This document shows positions 26,657 to 35,440 of a stretch of DNA of 64,000 nucleotides, piece by piece. Source of the DNA: JAJFIE01 sp964344255 (GTDB lineage Bacteria > Pseudomonadota > Alphaproteobacteria > Rhodospirillales > Casp-alpha2). Where the stretch lies: assembly GCA_964344255.1 (NCBI GenBank), contig CAYFMQ010000001.1:620001-684000 (forward strand), written 5' to 3'. The translations under genes and the position numbers were made by a program. The notes beneath the pieces were generated by a model, which did not search any database, had not been told where the DNA came from, and was given only the letters and a program-made list of their open reading frames with translations. Position 1 is the stretch's first letter. Every line of letters starts with the position of its first letter.

Positions 26657-27904
26657 TCAGCTCACATGTCCCGCCTTGTCCAGCATGGCGCGGAGCAGCA
26701 CGTCGCACCCAGCCGTTATCCATTCCGGCTTGGCGTCCTCCACCTCGTTGTGGCTGATACCGTCGATGCAGGGAACGAAGATCATGGATGTCGGCGCGGA
26801 CTGGGCGATATAACAGGAATCGTGCCCGGCGCCCGATACCATGTCGCGGGTTACATAGCCGCATTCTTCCGCACCTTTTCTTACCGCATCAACACAGCTT
26901 TCATCGAAATTGACCGGCGCGAAATAGAAGATTTCCTCCAATTCCACATCGAGACCGATGTCGGCAGCGATCTTTTCGATACCCTCACGCACGGCGTCGC
27001 CCATGGCGTTCAGGGTGTCATTGTCGGGATGACGGGTATCGATGGTCAGGAACACCTGCCCCGGAATGACGTTCCGGGAATTGGGGTAGACGTTCATCAT
27101 GCCGCAGGTGGTGCAGGCCTTGGGCGCGTTGTCGAGTCCGATCCTGTTGACCAGGTCGACAACGCGCGACGCGCCCAGAAGCGCGTCCTTGCGCCGTTCC
27201 ATGGGGGTCGGCCCGGCGTGGGATTCAACGCCCGTCAGCGTCAGCTCGAACCAGCGCTGGCCCTGGGCGTCCGTCACCACGCCGATGGGGATGTCAGCCT
27301 CCTCCAGAACAGGGCCCTGTTCGATATGAACCTCAAAGAAAGCATGGATGTCACGTCCGCCGACATCGTCCGACCCGGCGTAACCGATGCGTTTCAGTTC
27401 TTCGCCGAACACCATGCCGTCCTGGTCCTCAAGGGAAAGTGCGAAATCCAGATCGAACACACCCGCATAAACGCCTGATGCGATCATGGCAGGCGCAAAG
27501 CGCGAGCCTTCCTCGTTGGTCCAGACAGCAGCCTCGATGGGATGTTCCGTCTCATAGCCCAGGTCATTCAGGGTACGGATAACCTCAAGACCAGACAGCA
27601 CGCCGTAAACGCCGTCGAATTTTCCGCCCGTGGGTTGGGTGTCCAGGTGGCTACCCGTCATGACGGGCGGCAGGTCGTTGTTGCGGCCCGGGCGGCGTGC
27701 GAAGATGTTACCCATCTTGTCAACGCGGATGGTGCAGCCGGCATCCTCGCACCACTTGACGAACAGATCGCGGCCTTCCTTGTCCAGATCCGTCAACGCA
27801 AGGCGGCAGCATCCGCCCTTGTCCGTCGCGCCGATCTTGGCCATTTCCATCAGGCTGTCCCACAGGCGCTGCCCGTCCACTCCCAGATTCTTGATCTCAC
27901 TCAC
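26657..27904 (-). CDS. M20-type N-carbamoyl-L-amino acid hydrolase / beta-ureidopropionase / allantoate amidohydrolase
   Basis: A 415-residue Zn-dependent amidohydrolase. Metal and catalytic residues appear as TGSHLDTQP, KFDGVYGV, NEEGSRF and the later HIEQGPVLE and GAGHDSCY blocks. Members cleave carbamoyl groups from N-carbamoyl amino acids, N-carbamoyl-beta-alanine or allantoate. The nearby dihydropyrimidinase and D-carbamoylase genes favour a role in hydantoin or pyrimidine breakdown. The start is GTG 27904 with an AGGGAG site 8 bp upstream. The D- or L-specificity cannot be read directly, but this fold is the L-type. Confidence 0.85.
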   Translation of the reverse strand: MSEIKNLGVDGQRLWDSLMEMAKIGATDKGGCCRLALTDLDKEGRDLFVKWCEDAGCTIRVDKMGNIFARRPGRNNDLPPVMTGSHLDTQPTGGKFDGVYGVLSGLEVIRTLNDLGYETEHPIEAAVWTNEEGSRFAPAMIASGVYAGVFDLDFALSLEDQDGMVFGEELKRIGYAGSDDVGGRDIHAFFEVHIEQGPVLEEADIPIGVVTDAQGQRWFELTLTGVESHAGPTPMERRKDALLGASRVVDLVNRIGLDNAPKACTTCGMMNVYPNSRNVIPGQVFLTIDTRHPDNDTLNAMGDAVREGIEKIAADIGLDVELEEIFYFAPVNFDESCVDAVRKGAEECGYVTRDMVSGAGHDSCYIAQSAPTSMIFVPCIDGISHNEVEDAKPEWITAGCDVLLRAMLDKAGHVS

Positions 27905-28060
27905 GCTTCGTACTCCCTGTCATCCTGACCAGTTAAGGCCCCCTGATACCACCGCAACAAACCTGTCGGCTATAACCCTAACGGGGGATCATCACCCTAT
28001 TGCAAAGGTTGTATCAGCAACCCTATATCATATCGAACCATTTGATGGAGGACACTATTC

Positions 28061-28927
28061 TTGGCAAATCCCGTTGTTCGATCTTTCTTTGATGAAGCGA
28101 CCTTTACCGTTACTTATGTCGTATCGGATCCTGAGACGTCGGCCTGCGCCGTTATCGATTCCGTGCTGGACTACGACCCGGCTTCTGGCCGCACTTCGAC
28201 GGCTTCCGCCGACGCCGTGCTCGATTACATCAGGGACACCTCGCTAACGGTTGAGTGGATACTCGATACCCATGTTCACGCCGATCACCTTACGGCGGCG
28301 GCCTACCTGAAACAAAAAACCGGCGGACGAACCGGCATCGGCGATCACGTGCCGGTGGTGCAGGATACTTTCAGCAACGTTTTCAACACCGGCCCCGGCA
28401 TGCCTTGCGACGGCAGCCAGTTCGACCACCTGTTCAAGCCGGATGAGGAATTCACCATCGGCAGCCTGAAGGGCGCCGTAATGCACACCCCCGGCCATAC
28501 GCCGGCCTGTGTCATGTACGTTATCGGCGATGCGGTTTTCGTGGGCGACACCCTGTTCATGCCCGACTTCGGTACGGCCAGGTGTGATTTTCCCGGCGGC
28601 GACGCCCGCCAGCTCTACCGGTCCATCCAGCGTGTGTTCGCCATGCCGGACGAAACCCGCCTGTTCATGTGCCATGATTACAAGGCGCCGGGACGGGACG
28701 AGTATGTCTGGGAAACCACGGTCGGCGAACAGCGGGACAAGAACGTTCACATCGGCGGCGGCGTATCGGAAGAAGACTTCGTCGCCCAGCGCTCTGCGAA
28801 GGATGCGGAACTGAAGATGCCGGCGCTGATCCTGCCTTCGGTTCAGGTCAACATCCGCGCAGGCGATATGCCGCCCGCTGAAGACAACGGCACATCGTAT
28901 CTTAAAATTCCCATCGACGTTCTTTGA
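28061..28927 (+). CDS. MBL-fold metallohydrolase, ETHE1/Blh-like (possible persulfide dioxygenase)
   Basis: A 288-residue protein with the metallo-beta-lactamase metal motif THVHADHL (H71, H73, D75, H76), the third histidine in HTPGHTP, the bridging aspartate in VGDTLF, and the last histidine in CHDYKAPG. This group, near Blh and ETHE1, includes sulfide- or persulfide-related enzymes; this protein lacks a rhodanese domain. The start is TTG 28061, preceded 9 bp upstream by ATGGAGGA; the ATG within that site is out of frame. It lies alone between two convergent amidohydrolase genes. Confidence 0.84.
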   Translation: MANPVVRSFFDEATFTVTYVVSDPETSACAVIDSVLDYDPASGRTSTASADAVLDYIRDTSLTVEWILDTHVHADHLTAAAYLKQKTGGRTGIGDHVPVVQDTFSNVFNTGPGMPCDGSQFDHLFKPDEEFTIGSLKGAVMHTPGHTPACVMYVIGDAVFVGDTLFMPDFGTARCDFPGGDARQLYRSIQRVFAMPDETRLFMCHDYKAPGRDEYVWETTVGEQRDKNVHIGGGVSEEDFVAQRSAKDAELKMPALILPSVQVNIRAGDMPPAEDNGTSYLKIPIDVL

Positions 28928-28951
28928 CCACGTTAAATCATACGGGGTGGC

Positions 28952-30364
28952 TTAACCGCCGGTCGGCTTCCGGGGAATGAAGTCACCTGGCGCGTCGGCC
29001 TCGTCACCCATAAAAGTACCGTCGTCCCACATGACCCGGCCCCTGAGCAGCGTCATGATGGGCTGGCCGGTCAGTTCCATGCCTTCATATGGGGTGTAGT
29101 CCGTGGCGTCGTGCAGGTTTTCATGGCGGACGGTGACTTTCCGGTCCGGGTCCCAGATGGTGATATCGGCGTCCGCGCCCACGTTCAGGTTGCCCTTCTT
29201 CGGGTAAAGCCCATAGCGCTTCGCCGGATTGGTCGAGGTCACGGCGACAAAGCGGTTCATATCCATGCGGCCCTTCATGACGCCTTCCGAGAACAGCAGC
29301 ATCAGGCGCGTCTCGATCCCCGGCACGCCGGGCGGCACCTCATGGAACGAAGGATTGGGGCCGGCGTTCTGCTTGCCGCCTGCGCCCTCGAATTTATAGG
29401 GGCAGTGATCGGAAGAGAAAATATTGACGCTGCCGTCACACAGGGCGTCCCACATGGCCTGCTGGTCGGAGCCGGAACGCGGCGGCGGCGAGCAAATGAA
29501 CTTTGCTCCCTCCACGCCCGGCTTGTCCAGGTCGGCCTGTGAGAGGAACAGGTATTGCGGGCAGGTCTCGCCGTGGATGGGTAATTTACGTTCCTGCGCC
29601 CACTTCAGTTGCTCGACGGCGTCGCCCGCCGACATGTGGACGATCAGAATGGGCGTGCCGATGATCTCGGCCAGCGTTATGGCGCGATGCGTCGCTTCGC
29701 GCTCCACCGGCGTCGGCGCCCGGCGTCCGTGCGCGCCCATGTCCGTTTCGCCCCGTTCCAGCGTCTTGTTCATGAGGTAGTGGATGCAGCTGTTGTTCTC
29801 CGCATGCACCATGGGAAACGCGCCGTGCTCCTTGCAGGCCGCGAAGACGTCGAGCATCTGGGAATCATCCAGCGCCAGTTCGTCATAGGTCATGTAAACC
29901 TTGAAGGACGTATAGCCGTCCGCCACCAGGGCCGGCAGGTCCTGGCCCAGGATTTGCGGCGTCGGGTCATTGAGAATGATATGAAACCCGTAATCGCAAT
30001 AGGCGTTTCCCCCTGCCTTTTCGTGGTATTCATCCACCACCGCTCGGATGGTCTTGTCCGGTTCCTGCTGGGCGAAACTGATGATCGTCGTGGTGCCGCC
30101 GCAAACAGCCGCGCGCGTGCCCGAGCTGAAATCATCGGCCAGCCTGATGCCGTCATAGCCCGGTTCGTCGATATGGGTGTGGGAGTCGATACCGCCCGGC
30201 AGCACGTACTTGCCTGCTGCGTCGATCACCGTTTCAGCATCGCCCAGGTTTTCACCGATCATCACGATCCGGCCATCCCGGATGCCTAAATCACAAACCG
30301 ACTCGTCGGACGCCGAAACGACCGTGCCGCCCCGAATGATGGCGTCATACCCTGTTGCGGCCAT
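28952..30364 (-). CDS. hydA: Dihydropyrimidinase / D-hydantoinase
   Basis: A 470-residue amidohydrolase of usual family length. The binuclear metal site is visible as DSHTHID, the carbamylated lysine in TSFKVYMTYDE, histidines in MVHAEN and IVHMSAGD, and the catalytic aspartate in FSSDHCPY. It opens dihydrouracil, dihydrothymine or 5-substituted hydantoins to N-carbamoyl amino acids. It follows the D-carbamoylase gene by 17 bp on the same strand, forming a two-gene unit whose products are consecutive steps. Confidence 0.93.
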   Translation of the reverse strand: MAATGYDAIIRGGTVVSASDESVCDLGIRDGRIVMIGENLGDAETVIDAAGKYVLPGGIDSHTHIDEPGYDGIRLADDFSSGTRAAVCGGTTTIISFAQQEPDKTIRAVVDEYHEKAGGNAYCDYGFHIILNDPTPQILGQDLPALVADGYTSFKVYMTYDELALDDSQMLDVFAACKEHGAFPMVHAENNSCIHYLMNKTLERGETDMGAHGRRAPTPVEREATHRAITLAEIIGTPILIVHMSAGDAVEQLKWAQERKLPIHGETCPQYLFLSQADLDKPGVEGAKFICSPPPRSGSDQQAMWDALCDGSVNIFSSDHCPYKFEGAGGKQNAGPNPSFHEVPPGVPGIETRLMLLFSEGVMKGRMDMNRFVAVTSTNPAKRYGLYPKKGNLNVGADADITIWDPDRKVTVRHENLHDATDYTPYEGMELTGQPIMTLLRGRVMWDDGTFMGDEADAPGDFIPRKPTGG

Positions 30365-30381
30365 TTTTTATTCCCTCTTTT

Positions 30382-31320
30382 TCATTCTTTGGGCGGGATC
30401 GCCCCGGTTCTCTCGACGATCAGGCCATAGGCTTCCGTACGGCGGTGGGCGTCGAAGTTGAAGATGTCATCCTTGTAAGGCTTGCCCGCATCCAGATCAC
30501 AACGGTGGGTGATCAGTTCGTCACCGGTCGTCGAGCACATGGCGATGATTTCTCCGGACGGCGCGACGATGCAGCTCTGCCCGATCATGTTGTAGCCTTC
30601 CTCGAAACCGGCCTTGGCGACGCCGACCACCCAGGTTGAATTCTGGTAAGCCCCGGCCTGAAAACTCAGGTGGTTATGGAACGGCGCGAGCCCGTCCATT
30701 TCGTAAGAATCCCCCAAACCGACCGGCGTGTTATAGCCGCACAGCACCATCTCGACGCCCTGCAGACCCATGACCCGGTAGGTTTCCGGCCAGCGCCGGT
30801 CGTTGCAGATGCACATGCCCATGACGCCGCCGAAGGCCCGCCACACGCCGAAGCCCAGGTTGCCGACCTCGAAATACTTCTTCTCAAGGTGCTGGCCGTC
30901 CATGCCGTCAACGACTTCGGCGCTGCCGGGCAGGTGGATCTTGCGGTACTTGCCGATGATTTCGCCGTCCGGCCCGACCAGGATGGCCGTGTTGAACCGG
31001 CGTTGACGCCCGTCTTCCTCGATCAGTTCCGCATACCCTAGATGAAAGCCGATCTCGAGCTCCTTCGCCGTGTCGAACAGGGTTTTGGTTTCCGGCCCCG
31101 GCATATCGGTCTCGTAAAAACCGTTGATTTCTTCCTCGTCATCCATGTCCCAGCGCGGGAAAAACGTGGTCAGCGCCAGTTCGGGAAAGACGACAAGGTC
31201 ACAGCCCCGGTGCTTGGCCCGGTGCATCAGGTCCAGAAGCCTCGCGACAACCTGGGCGCGGGTTTCAGCGCGGGCGATGGGCCCCAACTGGGCGGCGCCG
31301 ACGGTCATAAATCGGGACAT
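30382..31320 (-). CDS. N-carbamoyl-D-amino acid hydrolase (D-carbamoylase)
   Basis: A 312-residue nitrilase-superfamily enzyme with the Glu-Lys-Cys triad: FPELALTTFFPRW, GKYRKIHLPG and MCICNDRRWPETYRVMG. The regions QLGPIARAETRAQVV and PGPETKTLFDTAKELEIGF closely resemble the Agrobacterium D-carbamoylase used for D-amino acid production, which makes this assignment stronger than a generic nitrilase call. It should hydrolyse N-carbamoyl-D-amino acids to D-amino acid, CO2 and ammonia. It precedes the hydantoinase gene in transcription order. Confidence 0.92.
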   Translation of the reverse strand: MSRFMTVGAAQLGPIARAETRAQVVARLLDLMHRAKHRGCDLVVFPELALTTFFPRWDMDDEEEINGFYETDMPGPETKTLFDTAKELEIGFHLGYAELIEEDGRQRRFNTAILVGPDGEIIGKYRKIHLPGSAEVVDGMDGQHLEKKYFEVGNLGFGVWRAFGGVMGMCICNDRRWPETYRVMGLQGVEMVLCGYNTPVGLGDSYEMDGLAPFHNHLSFQAGAYQNSTWVVGVAKAGFEEGYNMIGQSCIVAPSGEIIAMCSTTGDELITHRCDLDAGKPYKDDIFNFDAHRRTEAYGLIVERTGAIPPKE

Positions 31321-31435
31321 GGCCTTTATCCTGTATCAAGGGTTGCGGAACGGCGCAGGCGCGCTTGATGGAAAGGATGTCCGTATTCGGTTTTGATTGC
31401 AATATGCGGAATGCGATACGAGGGGGTGTTTCGCT

Positions 31436-31993
31436 TCACCCCGTTTCGCCCGGATAATCCATCAAGGGATAGGATTCCAGTTCGAGGTAGCGCGCCCCGC
31501 CGTGGCCCAATTGGCTCTGGAACAGGGAGAATTCCGTGACCGGGAAGGGGGGAATTTTCAGGCTGCCCCTGTCCTCAAGCCATGGCCCAAGATGCTCCAC
31601 CGGCACGTCCTTCAGCCGGGCGATGGTCACATGGGGCAGGAACTTGCGCTTTTCCACCTGCCCGCCGGAACGGACAACGGCGCTTTCGATCTTGGCCTGG
31701 AGATGCAGCAAGGCCGGAGATTTTTCCGCCCGCGCCCAGACCGAATGGGCGTGCCCACGGCGCTCGAAATAACCAATCCCATCCAGGCCCAGGTCAAAAG
31801 CCGGCGCGTGCACCGCCGAAAGCGCATCCATCATGTCATGGACGTCCGGTTCCGCCATTTCACCGATAAAGCGCAACGTCAGGTGCATGCTTTCGGAATC
31901 GATCCAGCGCGCACCGGAAAGCCCCGCCTGAGCGGCGACAAGCTGGGCCCGTACATCCACGGGCAGGGCAAGGGCAACAAACAGCCGTATCAT
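31436..31993 (-). CDS. thpR: RNA 2',3'-cyclic phosphodiesterase
   Basis: A 185-residue member of the 2H phosphoesterase family. The two HxT/S motifs are MHLTLRFIG and PHVTIARLK. These enzymes open 2',3'-cyclic phosphates on RNA ends. The length is typical. It is followed by non-coding sequence and then the D-carbamoylase gene, and lies 18 bp after the aldo-keto reductase stop on the same strand, so it may be cotranscribed with that gene. Confidence 0.9.
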   Translation of the reverse strand: MIRLFVALALPVDVRAQLVAAQAGLSGARWIDSESMHLTLRFIGEMAEPDVHDMMDALSAVHAPAFDLGLDGIGYFERRGHAHSVWARAEKSPALLHLQAKIESAVVRSGGQVEKRKFLPHVTIARLKDVPVEHLGPWLEDRGSLKIPPFPVTEFSLFQSQLGHGGARYLELESYPLMDYPGETG

Positions 31994-32011
31994 GGCCTGA
32001 ACTCCGTCGGA

Positions 32012-33061
32012 TCAGGGAACGGGATTCTCATCCTGCTTATGGATGGCGTCAATGCCGTCCAGCACTTCCTGCGGCAATACGATATCATCGGCTTCGATGT
32101 TGCTTTGCAGCTGTTCTTTCGTGGTCGCGCCGATGATGTTGGATGTCGTGAAACGGCGGTTATTGACGAAGGCGATCGCCATTTGCGCCGGATCGAGACC
32201 GTGATCTTTCGCCAGCGCAACGTAAGCCGCCGTCGCCTTTTCGGCGCGGGGGGTCGTGTAGCGGGTGTACTGGGGATAGAGCGTGACGCGCGCCTTGGGC
32301 GGCCTGGCGCCGCCCAGGTACTTGCCCGACAGCACCCCGTAGCCCAACGGCGAATAGGCCAGCAGGCCGCAGTCCTCGCGAATGGAAACTTCCGACAGGC
32401 CGACATCATAAGTCCGGTTCAGCAGGTTATAGGGGTTCTGGATACTTGCCATGCGCGGCAGGCCCTGGGAATCGGCCAGTTGCAGCATCTTCATCACGCC
32501 CCAGGGCGTTTCGTTGGAGCACCCGATGGCGCGGATTTTCCCCGCCTCGATAAACCGGCCGAGCGTCGCGAGCGTTTCCTCGAACGGCGTCCAGTCCTCG
32601 TCTTCCGCATGTTCGTAATCCATCTGGCCGAACATGTTGACCGTGCGTTCCGGCCAGTGCAGCTGGTAGAGGTCTATATAATCGGTCTTGAGCCGCTCAA
32701 GGCTCTGCTCCACAGCATCGTTGATCTGTTTCTCGCCGAAACTGAGATCACCGTTGCGCACGTGATAGACATAACCACCCGGCTCTTCCGGGCCGGTGAT
32801 CTTGGTCGCCACGATCACCTTGTCGCGGTTTCCCCGCGCCGCAATCCAGCTGCCGAGAATGCGTTCGCTGTCACCCTGTGTTTCCGGACTGGAGGGGAAG
32901 GAATACATCTCGGCCGTGTCATAGAAATTGACGCCCCCATCCATGCACTGGTCCAACAACGCGAAGGATTCTTCCTCGGTGTTCTGCTCGCCGAAGGTCA
33001 TGCAGCCCATGCAGATGCGGCTGACCTCAATGCCGGTGCGGCCAAGGGGATTGTAATGCAT
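32012..33061 (-). CDS. Aldo/keto reductase, Tas-like
   Basis: A 349-residue NADPH-dependent reductase of the AKR family (Tas/YghZ-like length). The catalytic Asp-Tyr is in NFYDTAEMYSFPS, the lysine in IVATKITG, and the histidine in LYQLHWPER. The cofactor-binding end is IGATTKEQLQSNIEA. Substrate unknown; related E. coli proteins reduce small aldehydes and ketones. A 567-codon open frame on the other strand spans this gene and is a shadow. Confidence 0.9.
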   Translation of the reverse strand: MHYNPLGRTGIEVSRICMGCMTFGEQNTEEESFALLDQCMDGGVNFYDTAEMYSFPSSPETQGDSERILGSWIAARGNRDKVIVATKITGPEEPGGYVYHVRNGDLSFGEKQINDAVEQSLERLKTDYIDLYQLHWPERTVNMFGQMDYEHAEDEDWTPFEETLATLGRFIEAGKIRAIGCSNETPWGVMKMLQLADSQGLPRMASIQNPYNLLNRTYDVGLSEVSIREDCGLLAYSPLGYGVLSGKYLGGARPPKARVTLYPQYTRYTTPRAEKATAAYVALAKDHGLDPAQMAIAFVNNRRFTTSNIIGATTKEQLQSNIEADDIVLPQEVLDGIDAIHKQDENPVP

Positions 33062-33103
33062 CGAATGCTCCTGAAGTTGCGGAAGGATTTAAGAGAATAG
33101 GTG

Positions 33104-34261
33104 TCAGAAGAAAAGGGTCAACACCCCGGTATAGGTGTACAGGCGGCTGTTGGATATCTCGCCGTTGCCGAAAAAGCCGATGAAGGGGATATCGTCATCC
33201 CAGCCTCGTCTCAGCCCTTCCTGCAGGATACGGGCCTCCTCACCGCGGGCCCCGAACATATGCGGGCCGCGCGCCGTGCAGGTGAAGTAGAGCCCGCCCC
33301 GGGGCTTTGAAGGAACGCGTTCGCAAAGCTCCCCGAGCATCCGGTCCAGGTCGGCGCGCGCACTGGCCGGATCACGGCGCACGAACATCAGCCTGTCGCC
33401 GGGCGCAACCTCGCCGCCGATGGCGATCCAGTCCCGCTCGGGGTCTATGGCGATCAGATTTCGCACCATGTAATCGCCCGTATCGGAACCGATCACCGGA
33501 AGCGCCGCATGAACATAACCCGCGATGCGGCTCAGGTCCCTGGCCAGCAGTTCGCCGACATCGTCTTTCAGGACGGCGAGGGCGGGCCGGTCATCCAGGG
33601 CGATGACCACATTATCGACCGCATCCGTCACCAGATGCGTTTCGCCGACCGGCATGCAGCCCTGGCTGAGGCCCGTCGCCACCTCGACGCCGGGACCAAA
33701 CGCCACGCCCGACACGCCGCCGCCGGTGATATGGTCGGCGATCTGGAAATGATCGCCCGAGGCGGCCGTAAAACCACCCACCAGGAACGCACCGCCCATC
33801 ATGCCGCCCAGCCCCAGGGACAGCGAGTTCATGGCGTTTAATGATTCCGGGTTCGTGGGATCGGCATGCACCACGGCGAAACCCGGCGTCACCTCATCGG
33901 CCCAGGTCCTGGCTTCAGGCGCCAGGTCATCGTAATCCCCTGAGGTGCTGTTCAGGGTCTGCACGGATCCTTGCGGAAACTGCGCCAGCATGGCGACCAG
34001 CGCCGGGCCGTCATGACATTCCCAGCCATCGGCGAGCACACCCGCGCCCAGGGTGCCGGACCAGCGCTCGACACCGGTTTTCTGGCGCATGTAGGTCAGG
34101 ATTGAGCCCAAATCACTGGTCAGTTGGCTGGTCGCATAGACGAAACCGTGCCATTCCATGCCGGATTCAAGGGCCGGCATGGGGCCCAAGGCGTCGCAGC
34201 AATCCCTGGCCGCGTGGGCCCAGTCTTCACCCACGGCGTGGGCTGTTCTGTATCTGTTCAT
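33104..34261 (-). CDS. FIST-domain sensory protein
   Basis: About 385 residues from ATG 34261; the longer frame to 34459 would overlap the promoter and start of the divergent BI-1 gene. The protein has a FIST_N region (LGAGVLADGWECHDGPALV and a glycine-rich GLGGMMGGAFLVGGF) and a FIST_C region ending in FIGFFGNGEI, with the GLYFTCTARG block. FIST domains are thought to bind small ligands such as amino acids and are often joined to signalling modules, but here the protein stands alone, without a visible output domain. Confidence 0.85.
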   Translation of the reverse strand: MNRYRTAHAVGEDWAHAARDCCDALGPMPALESGMEWHGFVYATSQLTSDLGSILTYMRQKTGVERWSGTLGAGVLADGWECHDGPALVAMLAQFPQGSVQTLNSTSGDYDDLAPEARTWADEVTPGFAVVHADPTNPESLNAMNSLSLGLGGMMGGAFLVGGFTAASGDHFQIADHITGGGVSGVAFGPGVEVATGLSQGCMPVGETHLVTDAVDNVVIALDDRPALAVLKDDVGELLARDLSRIAGYVHAALPVIGSDTGDYMVRNLIAIDPERDWIAIGGEVAPGDRLMFVRRDPASARADLDRMLGELCERVPSKPRGGLYFTCTARGPHMFGARGEEARILQEGLRRGWDDDIPFIGFFGNGEISNSRLYTYTGVLTLFF

Positions 34262-34442
34262 AGGCGACAGTTTCCCCCGCCGACGCGGCTTAGGCAACGC
34301 CAAAAATGCCCGGAAACTGTTGATTTTGGGCTGCAACGTGCCATATTCATACCATATTGATTGTTGATACTCCGGATAACACATCCGGCAGCATTGGGGC
34401 TGCCGGGTTGGTTGACCGGAAATTGGGAGTTTTAGAGGGACA

Positions 34443-35171
34443 ATGACACCGGATAACAAGTTTCAGCTTAAAACCGCGCACATGGACAGAGCGCAGGCGC
34501 AAGCAGCGGAAATCGACGTCGGCCTTCGCCAGTATATGCTGCGCGTTTACAACTACATGACGCTCGGCCTGGCGCTGACCGGCGCGGTCGCCTTCGCCGC
34601 CAGCACGTCCATGGAAGTTATGCAGCTTATCCACGGAACGCCTTTGAAATGGGTTGTCATGCTTGCACCCCTGGGTTTCGTATTTTTCTTCAGCGCCCGC
34701 CTGCACGCCATTAAGCCGGCTACGGCGCAACTGCTGTTCTGGGCTTTCGCCGGCCTGATGGGGCTGTCGCTCAGCTACATCTTCCTGGCCTACACGGGCG
34801 CGTCCATTGCGCGGGTGTTCTTCATCACCGCCGCCACGTTCGCGGGCATGAGCCTCTACGGCTACACCACCAAGCGTGACCTGTCGGGCTTCGGCTCGTT
34901 CCTGTTCATGGGCCTGATCGGCATCATCATCGCCAGCCTGGTCAATATCTTCCTGGCGTCTTCGGCGTTGCACTTCGTGATTTCCGTCGTCGGCGTCCTG
35001 GTCTTTGTCGGCCTGACGGCTTACGACACCCAGGCCATCAAGTCGGTTTTTTCCGAAACCGATTCTGGGGCGGCACAGGAAAAGAAGGCCATCATGGGCG
35101 CGCTTCGCCTCTATCTGGACTTCATCAACCTGTTCATCATGCTGCTGAGCCTGTTCGGCAACCGCGAATAA
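34443..35171 (+). CDS. Bax inhibitor-1/YccA-family membrane protein
   Basis: A 242-residue inner-membrane protein with about seven hydrophobic segments. The BI-1 features are an N-terminal YMLRVYNYMTLGLALTG motif and the C-terminal FVGLTAYDTQAIK signature with two aspartates implicated in pH-dependent calcium leak in homologs. The family may act in membrane protein quality control (YccA inhibits FtsH) or ion leak. A rho-independent terminator follows 29 bp after the stop, so the gene is probably a single transcription unit. Confidence 0.92.
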   Translation: MTPDNKFQLKTAHMDRAQAQAAEIDVGLRQYMLRVYNYMTLGLALTGAVAFAASTSMEVMQLIHGTPLKWVVMLAPLGFVFFFSARLHAIKPATAQLLFWAFAGLMGLSLSYIFLAYTGASIARVFFITAATFAGMSLYGYTTKRDLSGFGSFLFMGLIGIIIASLVNIFLASSALHFVISVVGVLVFVGLTAYDTQAIKSVFSETDSGAAQEKKAIMGALRLYLDFINLFIMLLSLFGNRE

Positions 35172-35200
35172 GCGCACCCAGCATTAAACGAACACGGAAG

Positions 35201-35227
35201 AGCCCGGGGTTAGCCCCGGGCTTTTTT
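35201..35227 (+). terminator. Intrinsic terminator after the BI-1 gene
   Basis: AGCCCGGGG (35201-35209) pairs with CCCCGGGCT (35214-35222) around a 4-nt loop, followed by TTTTTT through 35227. A strong rho-independent terminator on the plus strand. Confidence 0.95.
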
Positions 35228-35440
35228 CATGTCGCGGACCATTGCCTGCCATAGGCGTCATCCCTCGGCATTGCCGGACATCGGCTGGGATGGGGCGCCG
35301 GACACAAAAGAAAGCGGCATGGGCAGGTGGTAGGATGAAACCGAAAGTGGCCGGAATGGCGTCGCCGGCCCTATTTTTTCATACTTTATTTACCCATGCA
35401 CCCTACTATCCCTAGTTATCTGGGATAGTCTGAGGACAAC

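Noticed and set aside
31397..33100. A 567-codon open frame on the plus strand
   Set aside because: It lies antisense to the ThpR and aldo-keto reductase genes, both with full family motifs. Its predicted protein is histidine/arginine-rich without any fold signature, as expected from a GC-rich shadow frame.
34347..35177. A 276-codon frame antisense to the BI-1 gene
   Set aside because: The translated sequence is low-complexity and charged, while the sense strand encodes a clear seven-helix BI-1 protein with its own terminator.
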